Source of the DNA: Siphonodentalium dalli
Taxonomy: Eukaryota > Mollusca > Scaphopoda > Gadilida > Siphonodentaliidae
Reading direction: 5' to 3'
NCBI GenBank assembly: GCA_032622095.1
Contig: CP136069.1
Span: 64,753,319 to 64,817,318 of the forward strand
Length of the DNA stretch: 64,000 nucleotides
In this document: in pieces, positions 20,553 to 32,176 of the stretch
Numbering within the stretch: the stretch's first letter is position 1
Layout of the letters: each line of letters opens with the position of its first letter
Program-made: the position numbers and the translations under genes
Notes under the pieces: generated by a model
The model's input: only the letters and a program-made list of their open reading frames with translations
What the model was told of the DNA's origin: nothing
Databases searched by the model: none

Positions 20553-21655
20553 CCTATTTTCCACCCTTCTGATTGGCCCATGTCCTGTCACGTGCCGGGC
20601 GACAAATCACACTGTCGCCCGCTGAGCCGGGATACATTGTTTTTGTTGCCCGCGTGATGTTATATTGCAAGAATATCTCCAAACACACACTGCAGTAACT
20701 CATCGATTTCACATCACTATACAATACTAAAAAATCATAGATCTTATATACCCCACGGATTCGCAATACACGCCAGTTGTGGTGTTTGCTAATTTGCATA
20801 TAATTAGTGAACACTAATATTCGAACTTTTAAGTTGATATGTTTATTGGACAAGCGTTATTATTTACTTTTTACATCGAAACATCTCGGTGAATCAATTT
20901 GTTCATGTCGACATTATGATGCAAGATTGAAAGAGAGGATCCCTTGAGGTTTGTTGGTAATACATGTTCCTGGTAGACAACGTAATGCATACGTTTGTCG
21001 CGAATGAATGGTACTGTACGCTTATCCTCCGCGATGTCTGCAATGTGATCATAGAAGTATTTTATGTGAGGATCGCCATGAGCACTGACACATATGAATG
21101 TACATTAATGAAATTGACAACTTCCCAATAGCTTTCGGGGAAGGCCGTTATGAAATTAACATCGTGAGTAAATTGCGCGCACGAGACGACATTGAATATG
21201 CCACATTGCAGAAGACGAGAACATACCTATATGGCCAGCGATGTATATATACGTCCATGATATGGCTTATTGGTTTACATTGCATGGACCGATATTGACG
21301 ATTTAACCACCAAATTGATCGTAAATAAACGCGGATTATCAAACGCTTAACAGCTTGACTATCGTTTATGGAACAGAAATGCTATGGGACGATAAGTTTT
21401 ACTGACAATATACATAATCGGGAAAGAAAGCACTCGTGACTCAGTGCATCACCGTGCGTGTGGATGGCAAGGATTTTATTATGTGGTATAATCGGATAAC
21501 AAAACAGTTGTTGCCCTTCTTCTCGGGAGACATTGAGATTTGTCACCCGCTCGAGAACGGAATGTCTCCCTCGGAGCTTCGCTCCTCGGGAGACATTCCG
21601 TTCTCGAGCGGGTGAAAAATCTCAATGTCTCCCTCGACAACGGGCGACAACTGTA
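20553..21655. mobile_element. Tandem DNA element E, copy 2
   Basis: Second copy in the same orientation, starting with CCTCCTCCCTATTTTCCACC and ending GACAACTGTATATTG. Compared with copy 1 it lacks a few short blocks, gains about 25 bp near 21235, and has a full-length hairpin near its right end. TGTT occurs at the left border, between the copies and at the right border, compatible with a shared short target duplication. Confidence 0.7.
21531..21629. repeat. Hairpin, ~45 bp arms, in element E copy 2
   Basis: GAGATTTGTCACCCGCTCGA...AATGTCTCCC is followed by its reverse complement, with CTTCG at the tip. Copy 1 (20452-20506) has a shortened version of the same hairpin. Confidence 0.85.
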
Positions 21656-22830
21656 TATTGTTTCAACAGTCTGTTCTTGTATGGGAATGCATTCAACCAA
21701 TTTGGTAAATTGGTCAACAACCATCATTAAAATGGACTGATTTCCAGATTCGCCCAAGGTAAGTGGCCGCAGGAACTAAATGCACCCACTACATTGGAAC
21801 CCATGCATGATATGTCACCTGTTCCCATTTGGCGTAACAGGCAGGTTTCTTGCTCTGGTTTCATCGTGGACGGAAAGCCACACAATTTTCTATGTCGTCG
21901 GGAAGCCACAAATGTTTCTATGTCGTCTGTGATGCCATACCAGTAGAAATCGTTACTTAGGAACTCGCTCCCGTGTTCTATTGACAACTTGATGCACCGA
22001 TGCTGGGATAATTTGGGCCAATGGCAGGATTTCCCAGACACATCTACTCGGAATGACCAAAATCTTGGCTTCACCACCTTGATTGTATACAGTAACCCAT
22101 CCTTGAGTATGAATCTTTTCCGGTTAATCAACAACTACTTGGTTGCTGACTACAAATAAACATTTCACCCTCCCCGGGCTCATGTACACATTCTATCCAT
22201 CTCATTACAGGAGCTAAGTCCGGGTCTGCATGCTGAGCTTGAAGCATCTCAGAGTGACACGGGTTCACTCATAGCTGAAATTTGCCGGACCTGAAAATTG
22301 GGTTCCAGGTGTGGTTTATACTCATCAGTCCTGTTTACTTAGTTGCTGGTGAAGTTGCTGCAGCAATAGTGAGAGCTGAATGATCTCCTCTCCAGGAACA
22401 TGGCATGTGGTGTGAAACACTCCGGTAGGGTGATCACATATAAATTGAGAATAATCTTGTTCAAAGTAGTAATTTTAACAAATATATCCAGATTGACAAC
22501 ACACACCGTGATCCTTATATATTACTTAAATGCAGTGACTTTCAGTGGCGAAATCGTTTTCGTTAGTTTATCTATCGCCGCCGATAGATGCGTCCCGAAT
22601 CGAGTAGTAACTATTTACAATTGAGCGTAGTTCAGACTATGTTTTCTATGGAATGGTAGGGTCGATTTGCTTAAGATTCCGCAATGTTAGTAGAATGCTA
22701 TATTCCTCCGGTTGGCATATCGCCTGGATACCAACATTCACGCACCACAAGTACATAATGTCTTTAACTGGACAATATAGTCAACCTCTCTGCAAATTTG
22801 GACCGACTGTGCGTGTGGCAGTGTTTGCAC

Positions 22831-22843
22831 CCCCCCCCCCCCC
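22831..22843. repeat. Poly-C tract
   Basis: Uninterrupted C-run inside the decayed Gypsy pol region. Confidence 0.9.
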
Positions 22844-23190
22844 ATTGGGTGCTGAGTGATCACAACCTGAAAAGTACTGCGGACAGAAATCACCCACCGT
22901 GATCCTGGTCAATGCATCGGCATTCACGTGATTTGAACCAGCCCTGTGTTGGATCACATGGCATAATACTCCATGGTTATTAATAATAAGTATAGCCATT
23001 AATCTTTTATCGGCAGCACAATAACAGCAATTTGACAGACTATCGGTGACAGATGAAACTTCATAATCAGACTGACAGCTAGCCATGCTCCCTGGCACAA
23101 CGTGCGCTATTTGAATCCTTGGTGGGCATTGCGCGCCGCCACACCACGGGAACCAAGGAGGGACTGGTTCTCCAACCAACTCCACAACAT

Positions 23191-23535
23191 TATCGCCCTT
23201 TTATAATTGGCAATATTTTTGTAATAGTTGTTTTGGTGCGTCAGTTCGATCTTCGAATTAAGGTTATGTGGGACCAGCTTGTCCGTCGGTCTGTCCGTTT
23301 AATACGACTATACCCATGTGCAATGTGGAGGCTACCATTAGTCCCATTTGGATAGTAACATCTCTAATTTAGTGTTGTAGCAATTACATTGTATCTTACC
23401 GATTTATTTAGTGAATTGTGTTGCAGTTTCCATTCTTCATTATTAGGGATGTTCATATACTATATATTTACATACACCTGATATCTCTTCCGATTTCCCC
23501 ATAGCGTTACGGTAGACACGCCCCTTATTCAATGC
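23191..23535. other. No recognisable gene
   Basis: Sequence between the Gypsy remnant and the next hairpin. No supported ORF. Confidence 0.3.
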
Positions 23536-23604
23536 GTTCATAAACCTATGAACGTAACGTGACGTCACTTACAATGTCGTTCATAGGTTTATGAACACAT
23601 TGGT
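23536..23604. repeat. Double palindrome hairpin
   Basis: GTTCATAAACCTATGAAC and GTTCATAGGTTTATGAAC are each partly self-complementary and are reverse complements of each other, separated by about 24 bp holding TGACGTCA. A small MITE or cruciform site is likely. Confidence 0.75.
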
Positions 23605-23656
23605 CCCGGAAATCACCGAGGATTGTCGGATATTACCGACTGCTTGAGTATCTAGT

Positions 23657-24020
23657 CAGCCAATACGCCAAGGATTTGATAGCAAACAATATGTAATCGA
23701 GGTTCACGATTTGATGGCTAGTGGCATCTAATCGCGAGCACGGGTGGCACGAGATGTTCGATTGACTATCAGAATGTTGGTTATCATATAATCCCATATC
23801 CCATAATATGTAAAATATAGCGAATTATCGAAATATGAAATATAAAGAAAAAGCGAAATATTAAAATACAGCGAAATAGCGGAATAGCACGAAAAATCGA
23901 AATAGGAAAATACAGCGAAATATAGAACGAAATATAGAAATAGGAAATTATTTTTATAAACGAAATAACGGAGATACTTGAAAAAGTGTTTTTGACGAAA
24001 CAACGGACATATTTGGAGAA
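23657..24020 (+). repeat. CGAAATA-rich repeat F, copy 1
   Basis: Begins CAGCCAATACGCCAAGGAT and GTAATCGAGGTTC, then many CGAAATA/GCGAAATAG words. Inverted partner at 29251-29522, with about 110 bp extra here. Confidence 0.8.
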
Positions 24021-24060
24021 GTGTTTTAAAGAGCGTAAGTATATAAATATAAATAATAAA

Positions 24061-24194
24061 CGGCAGATTCAACGTGGTCATGGGTTTTGACCGCGATCAA
24101 AAATCAGCAAACTCCGCATGAACCCCAAAGGGGTTCATGCAGTTTGCTGAATTTTTATCGCGGTCAAAATCCCATGACCACATTGAAACCGCCG
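24061..24194. repeat. 134 bp near-perfect palindrome
   Basis: Arms include GTGGTCATGGGTTTTGACCG, AGCAAACT and GCATGAACCCC, with reverse complement after the tip CAAAG. Only a few mismatches and indels. Probably a young foldback MITE. Confidence 0.85.
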
Positions 24195-24424
24195 TTCATT
24201 TCTTATATGCAGACAGGTAAAGAAACACTTTATGATTCATTTGGAGGGATATATAGTTCATAAGTTCAACAAATAGCCTGTTGGACCGATTATCCATATG
24301 AAATCGTTTTGTAATCGAGTAATGTACCACCTGTATTCAGTTATCTATTCAGGGATAACACTTAACTGACAAGCAATAAATAAATATGTGCTGATTTCCA
24401 TTAATCGTAGAAAGAGGCTGATAT

Positions 24425-25013
24425 GATAGGATAGAAATTTGTTATTTACAATATACACACTTGGAAAGTACAATTACAAATAAATATAATATTAATAGAC
24501 TATACATTTATATTGTTAGGGGTGATGTACTCATGGCTGACTGTCTTCCTATCACCCCTGAATGTGGTGACAGCTTATATGATGAAGATGGCCGAATTAA
24601 TTATTGTTTTTAGGTTACGTTCATCGTGTGCAGCCTGGGTTTTTGGTAGGCTTTGTTAAGGCGATGGTACGAAAAGTGGTTCATATGTATGGACACCTAC
24701 TTGGTCGATATATTGAATGAATACTATGCATGTGTGAGTGGAACCGAGTAGGACTAATGCGAATGAGGTTTTGGGAATTTTTTGTAATTAACATGTATAC
24801 TTGAGTGAATTTTGTTTTATTTTGTTAGTTTGTTTGTTTATTTTGTATTTGTTAGCAGAAAATTATGTATCGTTTATACAATCAGGGCATCTTCGGTGTT
24901 GGCATCGAATGCTCGCTGAATAGGTATTAATGATATCCGTATTCATACGTTTTCGGAAGACATGTCTTGATTGCTTAGATGTATATTTATTTACTAGGGA
25001 ATTCCACATGATG
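24425..25013 (-). mobile_element. LINE 3' fragment (related to the 30.5-33.9 kb LINE)
   Basis: Read on the minus strand, 25013-24866 matches the last ORF2 codons at 33440-33590 (for example GAATTCCCT, AAGACATGT, AATACCTATTCAGCGAG). Positions 24717-24425 match the 3' UTR (GTAGGTG, CACTTTTCGTACCATCGCC, CTATCACCCC), ending in a TCCTATC tail. Positions 24718-24865 are absent from the other copy. Confidence 0.8.
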
Positions 25014-25069
25014 AGATGTTACATACTCTCAACACTCTCGTGTGCATCCAAAACCTGGACTATCAATAC

Positions 25070-25324
25070 AACATATCCTCCCGAAAATTTGAATCTGAAT
25101 GAGCAGATAATGGAGTCATGTCCTTTAGTTTATGACGCGGGCCAGTGAAAACACATTAAAGTGCGTATATATGACAAGTCGAAAGTTGGCTTATCTGTGT
25201 CATTGTCGGCACATATTCTCAGCACACTATCGACTCAAAATGAGGCGATTATCAGCAAATTATCAACATAAAACAAGTTATATTATAAGCGGATAATGTG
25301 CGATTTTCGGGAGAACAGGGTGCT
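25070..25324 (-). repeat. Repeat family D, internally deleted copy
   Basis: Minus-strand copy running from CCCTGTTCTCCCGAAAATCG (right border) to GAGGATATGTTG (left border), with the AATGAGGCGATT and GATAATGGAG landmarks. Confidence 0.75.
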
Positions 25325-25467
25325 CAATAAACTGCGTGGCCGGTTGGAAGCTTTTTAAATGTGGATGTATATGAACATGATGAGAAAGGCAGTATGTTCT
25401 CCCGGAAATAAGCTCATTGTGAACTTAGTTCATGGGATTGAACTGAACTAATCTCATATTGGCACTA

Positions 25468-27374
25468 GGGGGTGTTTATACATTAGCCGGCGAAGATCCT
25501 ATTCGCTTTAGCCGGTTAGCCATAACAACAGACTGTTAATACTTCGCCGGATAATAATTACAGGTATCCGGATATGCAGCTATACAGTTTTCAACTTTTG
25601 GATAAAATGATTTAGTACAAGACCTGATTGTCGTATGGATTCTAATTCGCTCTGCGGTTAAGTTAGATGTTTATCTGGGGTCATGCCGTCATGGATGATT
25701 TCCTTTCAACAATTAACTCGAACAATATTATTGTGTAATAACTGATAGACCAACCCGCTTTTCACCTGTGTATATATGGGTCAGTGTCCCAGTTTGATTG
25801 TCTCTAATCAGCTGTCCGTCGGTGGTCACACACCTTGATTATTAGCTATTATTATAAATACTAACTGATGATGGTACACGTACTCTGCATGTGCATGGTA
25901 CATTTGTTGTGCATTCGAGGGAATTAAATGTGCGTGTTCATGTACATGTATGTTCATATATATATGGAAGAAATTTCAATGGATTCAAACTTAATGGACA
26001 GTTCAATACTCTAAATCTGAGTGCGCCGTGGACATATATACACAGGGACAGGTCTCAGACCTGTCCCTGTGTATATATGTCCACGGCGCACTCAGATTTA
26101 GAGTATTGAACTGTCCATTAAGTTTGAATCCATTGAAATTTCTTCCATATATATATGAACATAGTAGAGGGCCTGATTTGGAGGTGTGGGACTGTTCATC
26201 TTTGGAATTTCCAACTGCAACAAACCTTGAATCTCACCAAACTCACAAGTTCGCGTAAATCCATGCACGCACCACGTTGGGCTTTAATCTAACTTTCCAC
26301 ACACAGTAATTGCCCAATCCTAACATGTTTAGTGGTCTGACGTCAAGCAACTTGAACCCCGATTTGATTCAGTTAAATTAGATAGCTGTTTAACTGACAA
26401 CGGGGACGGGACCAAGACATAATATTATCGACCGACCATGGTTATGGCCTGGTGTGCGAAAAATTTAAATCTGAATCCTGAAAATTGCAAAATCCTAGCA
26501 TCCAGACTTGCCTTATGATTTCCAATTGCTGGACATTTTACAAACTTGACACACCTCTAAGGTTGGATCATTTCCAACTGATGGTCATTTCAATCCAATA
26601 ATTTGGCCATAAAATAAGCAAATGTTGGTCTAAAAAAATCACCACTAATAAATTGTTGGAAAATCAAACTACGAGCACAATTTCAACATATTGTTAATGT
26701 CAAATTTCAACTAATGTCGTGTCAGGTATGAAATTTCCAGCTTTTGAATATTTTGATTAACGTTGGGATGAGACAGGCTTAAACATCGTATACATGAACA
26801 CGGTGAACGCCCAAGTAAAATGAAAAATATATCTTATTGTATAATGTGCAAACGGAAAATGTGTCACATTTGATTCGCGGTGTTGAAAATTATATATATA
26901 ACATATAATATAAAATCCAATCCGAATGATTAGACACCAATTTGTAGATGTATGCGACGAAAAGATCTCAAAACTGACAACGACCATGCGTTTGGTGCGA
27001 CACTCACTTCACAGACTGTCTATGAACTCAAACAAAACTTTAACAATGTTGTTTAAATATCTTTAAAATTACCAACAGCAATACCTGAATGCTTGAGTTG
27101 GATATTAATAATTTCGGCATTTCCATTTCTAAAATGTTTCACTTCACTATACTGCCCAACCATAACTCTAGCAGGAAGCGGCTATATGTTTACAGGTGTA
27201 CATCAATATCATATTGCAGTTCAATGAGAACTAAAAGGAAAACTATTAACAAGTAAAGGAGACACTTGAATATATGCGTATCTTCGCCGGCGATGTTTAA
27301 ACACTCTGCAGTAACTTTCTCCGGTTAATGGGTTCGCCACTTAGATCGCTCACCGGATATGTGTAAACGGCACC
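25468..27374. mobile_element. TIR DNA element, Harbinger-like ends
   Basis: Left end GGGGGTGTTTATACATTAGC matches, inverted, the right end CCGGATATGTGTAAACGGCACC. Subterminal CCGG-containing blocks (TCGCCGG, TCCGGTT) repeat on both sides. Flanks CTA (25465-25467) and TTA (27375-27377) would be a 3 bp target duplication with one mismatch. GGGG-type ends plus a 3 bp TNA duplication are typical of Harbinger elements. No transposase is visible; the interior holds a perfect palindrome and repeat H. Confidence 0.5.
25949..26163. repeat. Perfect 215 bp palindrome
   Basis: Arms 25949-26055 and 26057-26163 are exact reverse complements; the single unpaired base is C26056. The tip is GGGACAGGTCT-C-AGACCTGTCCC. 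Checked base by base. ORFs on both strands here are mirror artefacts. Confidence 0.97.
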
Positions 27375-27467
27375 TTAGGTTCATAGATTTAGGTAAGACA
27401 ATAGTGTCGATATGGGCTTATATTTGTGTTTTTGAAATAAGTTAAATATGAGCTTATTTTCAGGAGA
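26164..27467. other. No gene; contains degenerate repeat H
   Basis: About 26190-26760 contains recurring TTTCCAACT and GGTCATTTC words also present at 49860-50230 and 53150-53430. The reversed ORF at 26757-26987 shows no family motif. Confidence 0.4.
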
Positions 27468-27589
27468 ACAGGCTGCATTGAACGTACTACAAAAAACACA
27501 TACGCCCATATCGGCATATATTTTAATCGGAAAATTAAGAAATCTTAGAGGAAAACCACCGTTGCGGGAGTAAATTGTTCGGTTTGATG

Positions 27590-29145
27590 TAGAAGAAGTT
27601 CAAGAGGATTCTACAAATATTCTCAGTGATGACATTGATGTAGATAGACTGACAGATATTTAAACTTTTTTTTTTTATCAAATTCTGCTAATTTTTACTG
27701 TAATGTGGATGCAGACAATCAGGTTGACACGCCCTGTTCCAGTGCAAGTATAAATGTTGCAGATTGTGCTCCAGTTGCATTTAATTTAATTGCATGAACT
27801 GATATGAGCTGTCCAAATGAAAGTTCTACATGTACCAAATGTGGAATCTGAAGCTGTGTGCCTACAGTTATCGGTGCCCTCAATATCAATATCACAACAT
27901 CCTGGTACAGGAGGCGATAACACTAGTAACACCAATGCACCACTGGCAGAGTCGAACAACGCTCCTACATATGTGAATGTTTCGGAGCAGGAAGTAAATG
28001 ACGTCGATGCGAGGATGCGGAACAATAACATCGAATGGAAGACAGGGTGCAATCAAACAGTTTCGACAGTGGTTAGTGGGAAGAAATGAGATGAGAGCCA
28101 TTACTGAACTATCGCCAACAGAGTTAGATAATAACATATCAACATTTCTTCTATCTATCAGGAAAGCGGACGGTTCCGACTTCGAGCATCAGAAGCTATC
28201 ACCGGTCAATTGCGAGATATCCGGAGGAGAGGGGATACAGTTATGACATATGTTCAGATTATTTATATCGATCGTCACGCGCAATTTTGGCATCAAAGCG
28301 GAAAGAGATAAAGCAGAAGGGAAAGGGCAGTAAACCACATGCAGCTGTTCCTATAACAACAACAGAGGAAGCTATTCTAACGGATGAAGGATGTATAGGC
28401 CTTACTAGTCCAGTGCGACTGCAAAATAAAATGTGGTTGCGGAACACAATGTTGTTCGGGCTTCGATGTGGAACTGGAAATCGAAAGCTGCGATGAGGAG
28501 ACATCAGGCTGAAGAGAAATGGAATCACGTACCTTGAATTGAGTGAGTGTGATACAAAAAAAACGGGAAATAATAGTGACACGAGGAAATGCAAGCCGAA
28601 ACAATTTGCCGTTCCCGATGACATTGAGAACTGCCCAGTGAACGACAATCAGGAGTTTGCTGCCAGAAGACATGACAGTGTGAAAGAGAATGATAGCCCT
28701 TTCTACATTACGATTAATTATAAACGCAGGCCAGATGCCATTATATGGTACCAGATAATACAATTCTCAACATGAAAAATATGGCAGAAAAGGCGAACTT
28801 ACCAGGGAAGAAAACGAACACCAGAACACCGAAGACAACAGCTAATCGCTTATTAGATGCTGGCATTGCACCAACAACCATCCAGCAATTAGCAGGACAC
28901 AGAAATGTTGAACGCATCAATAACTATGAAGTTTCTTCAAATGAGATGCAACACTCCATGAGTGACGTTTTATCCAATGCATCAAGATTTGTTCCTCCTT
29001 CACTCCTAAAACTAGTAACATCCCTGCAAACTCTTATGTTAGTGATCGTAGTCGTATGAGTCCAGTAAATATCAACAACCAGTCTCTAGAATTACAACAG
29101 CACAACCGACATGACGAAAATTCGAAATCTACCGATGGTCGCTTG
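27590..29145 (+). pseudogene. Crypton-type tyrosine recombinase (DUF3504/ZMYM-like), degenerate
   Basis: Plus-strand pieces follow the order of the animal Crypton recombinase. FRQWLVGRNE...ELDNNISTFLLSIRKADGSDFE (28045-28190) is the N-terminal core-binding part. SKRKEIKQKGKGSKPHAA (about 28290-28345) leads to the catalytic start MLFGLRCGTGNRKLR with box I Arg. TYLELSECDTKKTG, KPKQFAVPDD and SPFYITIN follow (28530-28720). MKNMAEKANLPGKKTN, LLDAGIAPTTIQQLAGHRNV and INNYEVSS (28770-28940) carry the late His/Arg and the Tyr. The H-x-x-R box expected after KKTN reads TRTPK and is lost. At least three frame changes occur. These enzymes recombine circular DNA intermediates. Inactive copy. Confidence 0.72.
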
Positions 29146-29250
29146 AACAGTTATTAAATTTTGAATGTTGAACGAACCACCTCATTTCTTACACATGTTA
29201 CTACCCTCGCTGGGAATTTCCATCGACAAAATATAGTTCCCATTTCCACT

Positions 29251-29522
29251 TCAAATATTTCCGTTATTCGTTAAAAACACTTCTTGAAATATCTCGGTTA
29301 TTTCGTTAATATAATTTCCCATTTCTATCTTTCGCTCTATTTCGCCATTTCGCTGCATTTTTTCTTCCGCTAGTTCGCTGTATCTCCTCTCTCACTTTTT
29401 CATATTTCATATTTCCATAATTCACTAGAGTTTACGTGTTACTGAGATTGAATATCATTAGAAACCTCATCGCGAACCCCGATTACATAATGTTTGCTAT
29501 ATAATCCTTGGAGTATTGGCTG
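29251..29522 (-). repeat. CGAAATA-rich repeat F, inverted copy 2
   Basis: Reverse complement of 23657-24020, ending CAAGGATTATATAGCAAAC and CAGCCAATACTCC when read on the minus strand. Confidence 0.8.
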
Positions 29523-30480
29523 GATATTTCGCATGTCAAAATCATTTTTATGTAATCAAAATTGTTAGCGGGATGGCCCATAATATTTTCAAATATTTCG
29601 ATAAGATGCCAAAGGTTCTTCAAGTCTTGATGGTATACATTGGAATAGGTCACATAATTGAAAAATATTCCTCAATGAGTCATTTGTAGGATGAAGAACA
29701 TCAATCTTTGCTTAAACGGACATCGCTCATTCGAGCGTCCAAATTGTGTATACATAATGTGGAAGGAGGTATAAGATAGGTTGACAAAGACACGAAATAT
29801 TGGTATACCAGCTTCATATTCTCTGAACAAGAGCTACGCTGGGCGTGGCAATATACGCCAGGTGTGCTTAACTGTACATAAACAAACAATGGCAGTGACA
29901 TTAAATTGTAGTGTCGGAAATGTTATTATGGGCGGACGTTGACTGTTCTACAGACGCGTATTAATCATTGCACAAATTTAGCATAATTCATGAATTCGTA
30001 CCATAATTTATTTATCGTAGCTAATACCTTTATTTGTGTTGTTGTTGTTGATTTTCTCTATACAGACATAATATGTACTCACATCTTCATTTTTTTTTAA
30101 ATGCTCATCCGATCAAAATTATGTCATAACCAAGGTAATTATAACGTTTTCTTATCATTGAGTTATAAATGGAAATTTGCTTCGTAATTCACGCCGTGAA
30201 CATGGGAAAATCCGCGCATGGTCACTAACAGAAATAAACTTCGTTTATAGGCTTAGAATTCAATTTCGAAAACTGTATCCCTTAATCACTTGAAATCCTG
30301 TAAACAATTTCCTGAGTTCACGGTGTGAAACTATTAAAATTAATTTACCCACAAAAGAAAAAAATTACTATGAAAACATATATGCATCTTACAATGTATA
30401 AAACTGTTTACAGGTGCAACGTCGTGTGCAGACCGAACTCAAACCACTGGTAGATGCTAACCGATCTGAACAAGGGCATA
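29523..30480. other. No recognisable gene
   Basis: AT-rich interval before the LINE. The reversed ORF at 29701-29901 has no motif. Nothing repeated was noticed. Confidence 0.3.
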
Positions 30481-30511
30481 AATGTTATTACAAATATCAT
30501 GAAACCACATG

Positions 30512-31746
30512 ATGGCCACAAATAACGTAACACTGAGTGAGGTTAGGGAAGCGCCTAACTTCGATCTTGCCGCCAAATGGGCTAGCCTAGAGGAAGACGA
30601 AGAACCAACTTTGTCCATTTTTGATAAAAACAATTGCCGTTACTTCTCAACTTTATAAGCAAAAGATATTCTCAACAAGAAGAATAAACTGTCAATGTTT
30701 GGTCTTAACTGCAGAAGCCTCAATGCAAATTTTGAAAATTTACAAAATCTTTTATGTGACATGAAATCAATGACAACAATCTTGATATAACAGCGCTAAC
30801 CGAAACATTCAAAATACACCAAGCATCGGACTTTAAACTCTCCGGTTATCATCCCATAGAATTTAAATCAAGGCCTGATCACGATGATGGTAGGGTGGTG
30901 TTGGTATTTACATAAGAGACACTATTGCGTATAAAACAGACCCGATCTATCAATATTTATCCCACATGTTATTGAAACTGTGTTCATTGAGCTTGAATTC
31001 GGAAAACATGAAATATATATCATAGGATGTATTTATAGACATAACACGGCACCAAAAGCTGACTTTGACAAGTTTGCCTCTAAATTCGACGAACTCTTAG
31101 ATATAATAAAAAATCATAAGACTTATATAATCGGTGATTTCAATATCGATCTACTAAATTTCGATGCGCACAATAAAACAAACGACTTTTTAAACAATGT
31201 ATTCACACGAGGATTCGTGCCCATGATAACAAAACCGACAAGAATGACCGATCACTCAGCGACCCTTATCGATCATATATACACAAATAATCTTCGAACG
31301 AACACTGCTCTGGTATAGTTACATGTGATTTGTCAGATCACTTTGGGGTATTTCTCACTAACACCGAAGGTCATAACGGACATAACCGATTCAAAAACCC
31401 ACATGAAACCATGCGCACTCCCCGACGAAACTTTTCCCAAGAAAATATTAATAAATTCAACGATACTCTTAAATCGTGTAATTTCCATTCGGTTTGTAAT
31501 TGTAATAATATAGATCAAGCATACGAAAACTTTTTGGATATCTATTTGACAGCATACAATGTAGCTCTTCCGCCCATTACCCGAAACATACCCACAAAAT
31601 TCATCAAACGCGAACCATGGATGACCACCGGATTAATAAGATCTTCACTTAAGAAACAAGAACTATATACCAATAAACTAAGCTCGCCCTCCTCCATCCA
31701 TACGAATTCCTACCTCAAATATCGACAACTATATAACAAACTTTAG
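30512..31746 (+). pseudogene. LINE endonuclease (APE-type) half, frameshifted
   Basis: An ATG at 30512 opens 48 codons ending at a TAA (30656-30658). The same polypeptide resumes with LSMFGLNCRSLNANFENL (30690-30750), the start of an apurinic-type endonuclease. After a damaged stretch, 30980-31318 encodes IIGCIYRHN, YIIGDFNIDLL (catalytic Asp/Asn) and LIDHIYTN. Following another frame change, 31330 resumes with the terminal SDHFGVF catalytic motif. The domain nicks target DNA to prime reverse transcription. With the 32177-33589 RT this is nearly full-length ORF2, but at least one stop and several frameshifts disable it. Confidence 0.78.
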
Positions 31747-32176
31747 AAAAGAATAAGTATAGTTTAAAAGAAACATGAAAGACCCTCAAAGGTGCAATAA
31801 AACGAGACAAAAATACGGGTGGCTAGCCGAATGTTCTACATGATAACAACATACAATTTACAAATCCTGAGACTATCGCTGAAATATTTAATGACTATTT
31901 TTCCAATATAGGTCAAAAAACCACAGAACTTATTGAAAATCACACAGATGTAAACTTCCTCGATTATTTAACGAATAGACAAAGCAACGAGCTAAATATT
32001 ACGCCCACCACAATCTAAGAGGTTATTTTAACTTGCTACTCAATGAATGAAAAAACCAGCAGTGACTTCAATGGAATATCTACAAAACTGATGAAGGAAA
32101 CCATATTTTCTGTAGCACCAGCATTAAAGCATATATTCACAAGGTCATGTTCCCAACAAAATGAAAATAGCTAAAG

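Larger units (their letters stand above)
19110..23190 (-). pseudogene. Gypsy-type LTR retrotransposon pol fragment, interrupted
   Basis: Minus-strand order is consistent with Ty3/Gypsy pol. The end of RNase H is near 22900-22960 (QHRAGSNHVNADALTRI). A zinc-binding and linker region occupies 21727-22134 (FYWYGITDDIETF). Integrase core start is at about 21650-21757 (MVVDQFTKLVECIPIQEQT). Integrase continuation is at 19350-19490 (CAAVNEFLQDF) and 19260-19340 (SANGAIERQNPTLKNG), then HLAQLICAIRSS. Integrase inserts element cDNA into chromosomes. The gene carries frameshifts and stops and is split by 2.1 kb of foreign DNA (19497-21655). RT, protease, gag and LTRs are not seen. Confidence 0.7.

Noticed and set aside
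23536-23604. TGACGTCA in the loop of the double palindrome as a regulatory CRE
   Set aside because: It sits inside a hairpin repeat with no nearby gene start; more likely incidental.
25891-26258. Two overlapping plus-strand ORFs with mirrored sequence
   Set aside because: They arise from the perfect palindrome at 25949-26163.
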